From Verrucomicrobiota bacterium (GTDB lineage: Bacteria > Verrucomicrobiota > Verrucomicrobiia > Opitutales > Opitutaceae), in contig QNAI01000002.1 in the NCBI GenBank assembly GCA_003641745.1, positions 52,241-116,240 on the forward strand: a stretch of 64,000 nucleotides of DNA, given 5' to 3'. Below are positions 60,017-64,000 of this stretch, one piece after another. The notes below the pieces were generated by a model. That model was not told where the DNA came from, did not search any database, and worked only from the letters and a program-made list of their open reading frames with translations. Each line of letters opens with the position of its first letter. The first letter of the stretch is position 1. The translations under genes were made by a program, and so were the position numbers.

Positions 60017-60899
60017 ATGTCGCATCGCGATCCGCCTGGAGGCGGGTTCATCGATTGAAGAGATCCTCGCGGAGCGGGAGGATCCACGGTGGATGGTGAT
60101 CGAAAATACCGACCTTGGCCGTGCCTGGCTCACGGGGTTTTTCGAGGACCGTGAGGCGGCGGAGGCGGCGTGGAGGGTGCTGGCTCCACTTGTGAAATCG
60201 CAGTTGGAAGACGCGGAGCCCGTCCTTACCCGGGTGGCGGACCAGGATTGGAAAGAGAGTTACAAGGCCCATTTCAGGGCCTGGCATTGTGGTCGGATCC
60301 ATTGGGTTCCGGTCTGGGAACGGGATGCCTACGAATTGCCTGAAGGCGACGTTGCCGTCTGGCTCGACCCCGGGATGGCATTTGGAACCGGGAATCATGA
60401 AACGACCCGTCTCTGCCTGGAGCGGCTGACCCGGATCTCATCCGAATTGGAGGCGGCGGGGAGACCTCCTTCTTCGGTCGGAATGATTGATGCGGGATGC
60501 GGTTCGGGCATCCTCGCGATTTCGGCCGCTGCGCTGGGATTCGATCCGATACTGGCATTTGACCTTGATCCGGAGGCGGTGCGCGTCAGTCGTGAAAACG
60601 CGGCGCTCAACGGTCTGGCCGATCGTGTCGTATTTGAGCAGGCGGATCTGAGGGCCGGTCTGCATGGCCGGAAGGCGCGGGTCGTAATGGCCAATATTCA
60701 AGCAGACGTGCTCATGGCGGGCAGGGACCTTCTTCTGGGCGCATTGGACAGAGGGGGGGAACTCGTCCTGAGCGGGATCCTCGGTTGCGAACTTCATGAG
60801 GTCCGTGATTGTTTTGATGCATTCGGACCGGGCTTCGTATCTGACAGCCGGTCGATGGAAGAGTGGTCGGACCTCCTCATTACGCGGCGAGATGGATAG
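60003..60899 (+). CDS. prmA: Ribosomal protein L11 methyltransferase
   Basis: 298 residues. Typical PrmA: a N-terminal substrate-binding domain, the linker DPGMAFGTGNHETTRLCLE (about 122), and a Rossmann methyltransferase with DAGCGSGILAISAAALG (about 161) and AFDLDPEAVRVSRENA. It trimethylates L11. It starts within purN; the run ends about 130 bases before a strong terminator. Confidence 0.92.
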   Translation: MSVLECRIAIRLEAGSSIEEILAEREDPRWMVIENTDLGRAWLTGFFEDREAAEAAWRVLAPLVKSQLEDAEPVLTRVADQDWKESYKAHFRAWHCGRIHWVPVWERDAYELPEGDVAVWLDPGMAFGTGNHETTRLCLERLTRISSELEAAGRPPSSVGMIDAGCGSGILAISAAALGFDPILAFDLDPEAVRVSRENAALNGLADRVVFEQADLRAGLHGRKARVVMANIQADVLMAGRDLLLGALDRGGELVLSGILGCELHEVRDCFDAFGPGFVSDSRSMEEWSDLLITRRDG

Positions 60900-61027
60900 C
60901 TGGAGATTTACCGGCTGTTCCCGGTTGGGAGCGACCTCTGCGAGTTTCTCGACCCGGAGGACCCATCGTCCGGTCAATACACTCGCGTCTGGCCCTGCCA
61001 TCGGACATACGGGCCAGCCATTCTGAT

Positions 61028-61048
61028 CCCGATAGTTCGGGCTTTTTT
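61028..61048 (+). terminator. Rho-independent terminator after prmA
   Basis: CCCGA (61028-61032), loop TAGT, TCGGG (61037-61041), followed by CTTTTTT to 61048. It ends the plus-strand run and lies 21 bases before the end of the convergent aldo/keto reductase gene. Confidence 0.85.
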
Positions 61049-61068
61049 CTTGCGGCCTCAGTTCCGCT

Positions 61069-62061
61069 TCAGCGGATCCTGGATTCCTTACTCCACAGAT
61101 CGGTGTTGGGGCCCATGGCCTCCTTCAATCCGTCCGTGGCCTCATCGAGGGCTCGAAGGGTATCCGGGCTGAGCGGATCGGATGCGGCGGCGGCGTTGCG
61201 GCGCACCTGGTCACCATTGCGCCCGCCGATGAGGACGGAGGTCACGCCGCCACGATCGAGCAGCCAGCGCAGGGCCACTTCGTTCATCGGGCGGTTGATC
61301 TGCTCGCAGATCGATCGAATCCGTCGAATGGTCTCAAAAGTCAGTTCCTCGTGTCCCTCCTCGCCGTGGCGGGCGTTGCCATGGGTGGACGAGTAGTGGC
61401 GGATCCGCTGCCGTGGCTCGGGGACATCGGCCAGTGAGCGGACTTTTCCACCGAGCAAGCCCTGAATGATTGGTGAATAAGCCAGGATTCCCATTCCTGC
61501 CTTTTCTGTGACTGGCCGAATCTCGGCCTCTATGGCGCGGAAAAGCAGGCTGTAAGCCACTTGGTTGGTCGTCGTCATACCGCCGGCTTCGAGGTAATCG
61601 GCCAATTGGTGCCGGCCGAAATTGCAGACCCCGTAGCCGTGTATTTTGCCCTCTTGAATCAGGGTTTCGAGCATGCTGATGGTGTCGGCGACCGGGTATT
61701 CTTCCGAATACCAGTGAAGCTGGTAGAAATCGATGCGATCGGTACCGAGATTCCCGAGGCTGCGTTCGCAGGCTTCGCGAAGGAGGGAGGGTTCGAAATG
61801 TCTTGGGGACACCTTGCTGGCGATGAAGGCTTCGTCCCGGCGGGAAGCCAGGCCTTGGGCCAGGATTCTCTCGGAGGCGCCTCCGCCATAGCCTTCCGCG
61901 GTATCGAAGAAAGTCATGCCGGCGTCCAGCGCGGTCTGAACGGCCTCTACCGAGTCCCGGTCGTCCTGTGGTCCCCAATTCGCCCCGCCACCCACGGCCC
62001 AGCAGCCGAAGGCCAGTTCGCTCACTTTCAATTTGGAGGTTCCGAGATGGTTTTCGTTCAC
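61069..62061 (-). CDS. Aldo/keto reductase
   Basis: 330 residues: LAFGCWAVGGGANWG, FFDTAEGYGGGASE (catalytic Asp and Tyr, about 51-58), FIASKVSPRHF (catalytic Lys, about 82), YQLHWYSEEYP (His, about 114). Related to but not closely like the reductase at 24396-25313. Substrate unknown. It overlaps no neighbour and is divergent from the thioesterase gene. Confidence 0.9.
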   Translation of the reverse strand: MNENHLGTSKLKVSELAFGCWAVGGGANWGPQDDRDSVEAVQTALDAGMTFFDTAEGYGGGASERILAQGLASRRDEAFIASKVSPRHFEPSLLREACERSLGNLGTDRIDFYQLHWYSEEYPVADTISMLETLIQEGKIHGYGVCNFGRHQLADYLEAGGMTTTNQVAYSLLFRAIEAEIRPVTEKAGMGILAYSPIIQGLLGGKVRSLADVPEPRQRIRHYSSTHGNARHGEEGHEELTFETIRRIRSICEQINRPMNEVALRWLLDRGGVTSVLIGGRNGDQVRRNAAAASDPLSPDTLRALDEATDGLKEAMGPNTDLWSKESRIR

Positions 62062-62156
62062 TCCTCAGTTTCGCCGGCGAACTTCGGGTGGAGCAAGGTA
62101 TTTTGGAGTGGAACGTCGCCGTATCCGCGCTCGTCATCGTCCCGGGATTTTGCAGG

Positions 62157-62630
62157 ATGGTGGTTGTGAACACTTCGTCAGGTGAAGCGGTTATTCCGGA
62201 AAAACCACGGACGGTCGACGATCTCCGGCAGATGTGGCCGGGGACGGCGCTGGAGGCGTTTGGCCTCTCCCTGGTCGAGGTCGATGATGATCGATTGATC
62301 CTTGAAATGCCGGTCAGGCCTGAGTTTCGACAACCGATGGGACTCCTTCATGGAGGGGTCCACCTCTTTCTGGCAGAGTCAGCCGCCAGCCTTCATGCCT
62401 GTGTCGGGATCGATCTTCACAAAACCTATCCGGTTGGCATCGAGGTGAACGGAAGTCACCTCCGCCCGGTTCGGGACGGAAATATCCGGGCGGTGGCCGA
62501 GGTCATCCGGCGTTCAAAGAAGACGATCGTCCATCAGATCGCGATCAGCCACGTCGAGACGGGCAAGCAACTCTGCGCCTGTCGGGTGACCAATCTCTAC
62601 CGGTCGGCGACACCCGGGAACGCGGATTAG
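62157..62630 (+). CDS. PaaI-like hotdog-fold thioesterase
   Basis: 157 residues with ATG 62157 and further in-frame GTG codons just after it. The hotdog core is visible: MPVRPEFRQPMGLLHGGVHL (the GxxHGG loop, about 58), AESAASLHACVGI, and VGIEVNGSHLRPVRDGNIRA. It should hydrolyse an acyl-CoA, perhaps as a menaquinone-pathway (DHNA-CoA) thioesterase or a PaaI-type enzyme. No menaquinone genes are adjacent. It ends 13 bases from the convergent Na/Pi cotransporter stop. Confidence 0.87.
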   Translation: MVVVNTSSGEAVIPEKPRTVDDLRQMWPGTALEAFGLSLVEVDDDRLILEMPVRPEFRQPMGLLHGGVHLFLAESAASLHACVGIDLHKTYPVGIEVNGSHLRPVRDGNIRAVAEVIRRSKKTIVHQIAISHVETGKQLCACRVTNLYRSATPGNAD

Positions 62631-62643
62631 GGTGTCCTGATTT

Positions 62644-64000
62644 TTACCCTCTCTGCCTGAGAACCTGGAGAACATTCAGGGAGTGGTTGCCGATCTTCTC
62701 AATATTGTTGATCACGTCGATAAAGAGCACCTCAGCCTTGACTTCGGTCCCGTCCTCCATGCGTCGGATGGAGGTCTTTCGCAGTTCTTTCCGCGATCTG
62801 TCGATCATGTTTTCCAGTTGGTTGGCTATCTCCATGTCGGCCGCGGTGATGGTTCGGTTCAGCGCGCTCTGGTAGAATTCAATGAACTGAATGACCGCTT
62901 TGCTCATCGATGAGATCTCCGACCGGGCCTCGTCGGGGACCGAGTAGTGTTTCCGGTAATTACGTCGGGCGGACAGCACCAGTCGATAGCAGCAATCGCA
63001 GATGTCCTCGAACTCCGCGATGGATTGGAGCAGCGCACTGACCTCGGTCAGACTCTTTTCGCTCATATTACCGGTCGTGCAGAGCAGGAGATCGTTGGTC
63101 AGCTTGACCGCCAGCTTGTCGCTCTGATCCTCCAACTCCTTGAGTTCCCTGACCTTGTCTCCCAGGTCTTTGTCTTGATTTTCGCACAACTCCATGAAGC
63201 CGCGGAACATTTCTTCGGTCAACGCGGCCATCTTCCGGACCTCCATTTCGGCTTCGGCCAGGTTGAGCTCGCCGGTATCGGGGATCAGACCGGTCAGGTG
63301 GACGGGTCGTTCCGCATCTCCAGTCTGGGCCCCGTCTTCGCGAACCAGACGCTGGACCAATCTTGAAAACTGTGGGACGAAGCCGACCACCAGGCAGATG
63401 TTGCAGAAATTGAAAAGGGTGTGAAAGAGGGCCATGTGGATCGGAATCTGGGTCGGATCGGAAACCTCTCCGGGCAGGATCCAATCGACCAGGTTCACGA
63501 CCGGGTTGAAGAGAACAAGCATCCAGACAACGCCCACCATATTGAAGAGGAAGTGGGCTCGTGCCGCCTGTCTGGCCGGCAGACTGGTGCCGATGGCGGC
63601 AAGGTTGGCCGTGATCGTCGTGCCGACGTTTTCCCCGATGATGATGGCGGCGGCGCTCGGGAAATCGATCCATCCCTTGTAGGCCAGGGTAAGGGTGATG
63701 GCACCGGCAACGGATGACGACTGGACCACAACCGTGAGGATGGTGCCGATGGCGAAAAAGAAGAGCAGCGAGATCAAACCTCGATCGGTGTAATTCTGGA
63801 TGAAGGACAGAATCTCCGGGTTGCTGCGAATATCGGGCACGGCCTGTTTAAGGAAGAGGAGGCCGAGGAAAAGGAGGCCGAACCCGATGAAGATCTCGCC
63901 AGTATTGCGGACCTTAACGTTCTTCACGAAGATCAGAGGCAAGCCGATCCCGATGATCGGGAGGGCGACGGATGTCAGGCTGAACTTGAACCCGAGAAAC
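62644..64000 (-). CDS. Na/Pi cotransporter family protein, 5' end outside the window
   Basis: The frame is open to the right edge: minus-strand codons beyond the internal Met continue as FLGFKFSLTSVALPIIGIGL, so the gene starts outside. The visible part has the Na_Pi_cotrans repeat with TVVVQSSSVAGAITLTLAY (QSSS motif) and IGENVGTTITANLAAIG, four or five membrane helices, then a C-terminal PhoU-like helical domain (about the last 210 residues: IENMIDRSRKEL-type helices). It imports phosphate with sodium or acts in phosphate/cyclic-dinucleotide control as in YjbB-type proteins. Confidence 0.88.
   Translation of the reverse strand, partial: FLGFKFSLTSVALPIIGIGLPLIFVKNVKVRNTGEIFIGFGLLFLGLLFLKQAVPDIRSNPEILSFIQNYTDRGLISLLFFFAIGTILTVVVQSSSVAGAITLTLAYKGWIDFPSAAAIIIGENVGTTITANLAAIGTSLPARQAARAHFLFNMVGVVWMLVLFNPVVNLVDWILPGEVSDPTQIPIHMALFHTLFNFCNICLVVGFVPQFSRLVQRLVREDGAQTGDAERPVHLTGLIPDTGELNLAEAEMEVRKMAALTEEMFRGFMELCENQDKDLGDKVRELKELEDQSDKLAVKLTNDLLLCTTGNMSEKSLTEVSALLQSIAEFEDICDCCYRLVLSARRNYRKHYSVPDEARSEISSMSKAVIQFIEFYQSALNRTITAADMEIANQLENMIDRSRKELRKTSIRRMEDGTEVKAEVLFIDVINNIEKIGNHSLNVLQVLRQRG

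Noticed and set aside
1..64000. CRISPR array, tRNA or rRNA genes, phage or integrase module
   Set aside because: Intergenic stretches were read for regularly spaced repeats, tRNA T-arm patterns and integrase or transposase motifs; none was found.

Overview
The window reads as ordinary chromosome of a free-living, high-GC Gram-negative bacterium, most likely a verrucomicrobium of the Opitutae type. That assignment is inference. It rests on a PilM/N/O/P-like set ending in a secretin, a 33-residue Arg/Lys-rich COX24-like protein of a kind common in the PVC group, an IspH with a long N-terminal extension, a FloA/NfeD operon, and many lipoproteins and secreted proteins of families frequent in Verrucomicrobia. 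I found no rRNA, tRNA, CRISPR array, phage module or intact transposase. Both edges cut genes: an AddB-like nuclease on the left and a Na/Pi cotransporter on the right.

Layout. 1-4.7 kb: AddB/AddA-like recombination nuclease pair. 4.8 kb: COX24-like miniprotein. 5.2-9.5 kb: type IV pilus assembly operon, closed by a strong terminator. 9.8-12.6 kb (minus): ECF sigma factor, single-TM putative anti-sigma protein, HtrA-like protein that has lost its catalytic triad, and a YjbQ protein. 12.7-16.4 kb: polyprenyl synthase, CPBP membrane protein, KdsD and a LysM lipoprotein. 16.4-19.7 kb (minus): a coupled sugar-acid operon (oxidoreductase, TIM-barrel isomerase, enolase-superfamily enzyme). 20.3-24.3 kb: DinB, a SpoU methyltransferase, and a second sigma / single-TM protein / PDZ protein cassette. 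24.4-28.7 kb: aldo/keto reductase, phasin-like protein, UbiB kinase, glutamate dehydrogenase. 28.9-34.2 kb: a short remnant-like gene, a large secreted Tyr/Gly-rich protein, and a three-gene glycosyltransferase operon whose first gene carries a frameshift. 34.4-37.7 kb: a metallo-hydrolase and a PTPS / FolE2 / SDR set that looks like tetrahydrobiopterin synthesis. 37.7-45.6 kb: SYLF protein, IspH, epimerase, DUF3313-like lipoprotein, CDGSH protein, ClC transporter, aldose-epimerase-like protein. 45.7-50.2 kb: NfeD-NfeD-FloA operon, a membrane-anchored hypothetical, RodZ-like protein. 50.4-55.3 kb: six-hairpin glycosidase and FtsK. 55.6-60.9 kb: ManA, an AsmA-like protein, GrpE, DnaJ, PurN, PrmA. 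61-64 kb: aldo/keto reductase, hotdog thioesterase, Na/Pi cotransporter.

The most interesting points are the catalytically dead HtrA encoded next to an ECF sigma factor, the parallel second cassette of the same design, the candidate BH4 operon, the one-base frameshift in a G6 tract of the glycosyltransferase, and several palindromic REP/MITE-like elements that sit almost only in gaps between convergent genes. I see no clearly unprecedented multi-gene defence or mobile system here.
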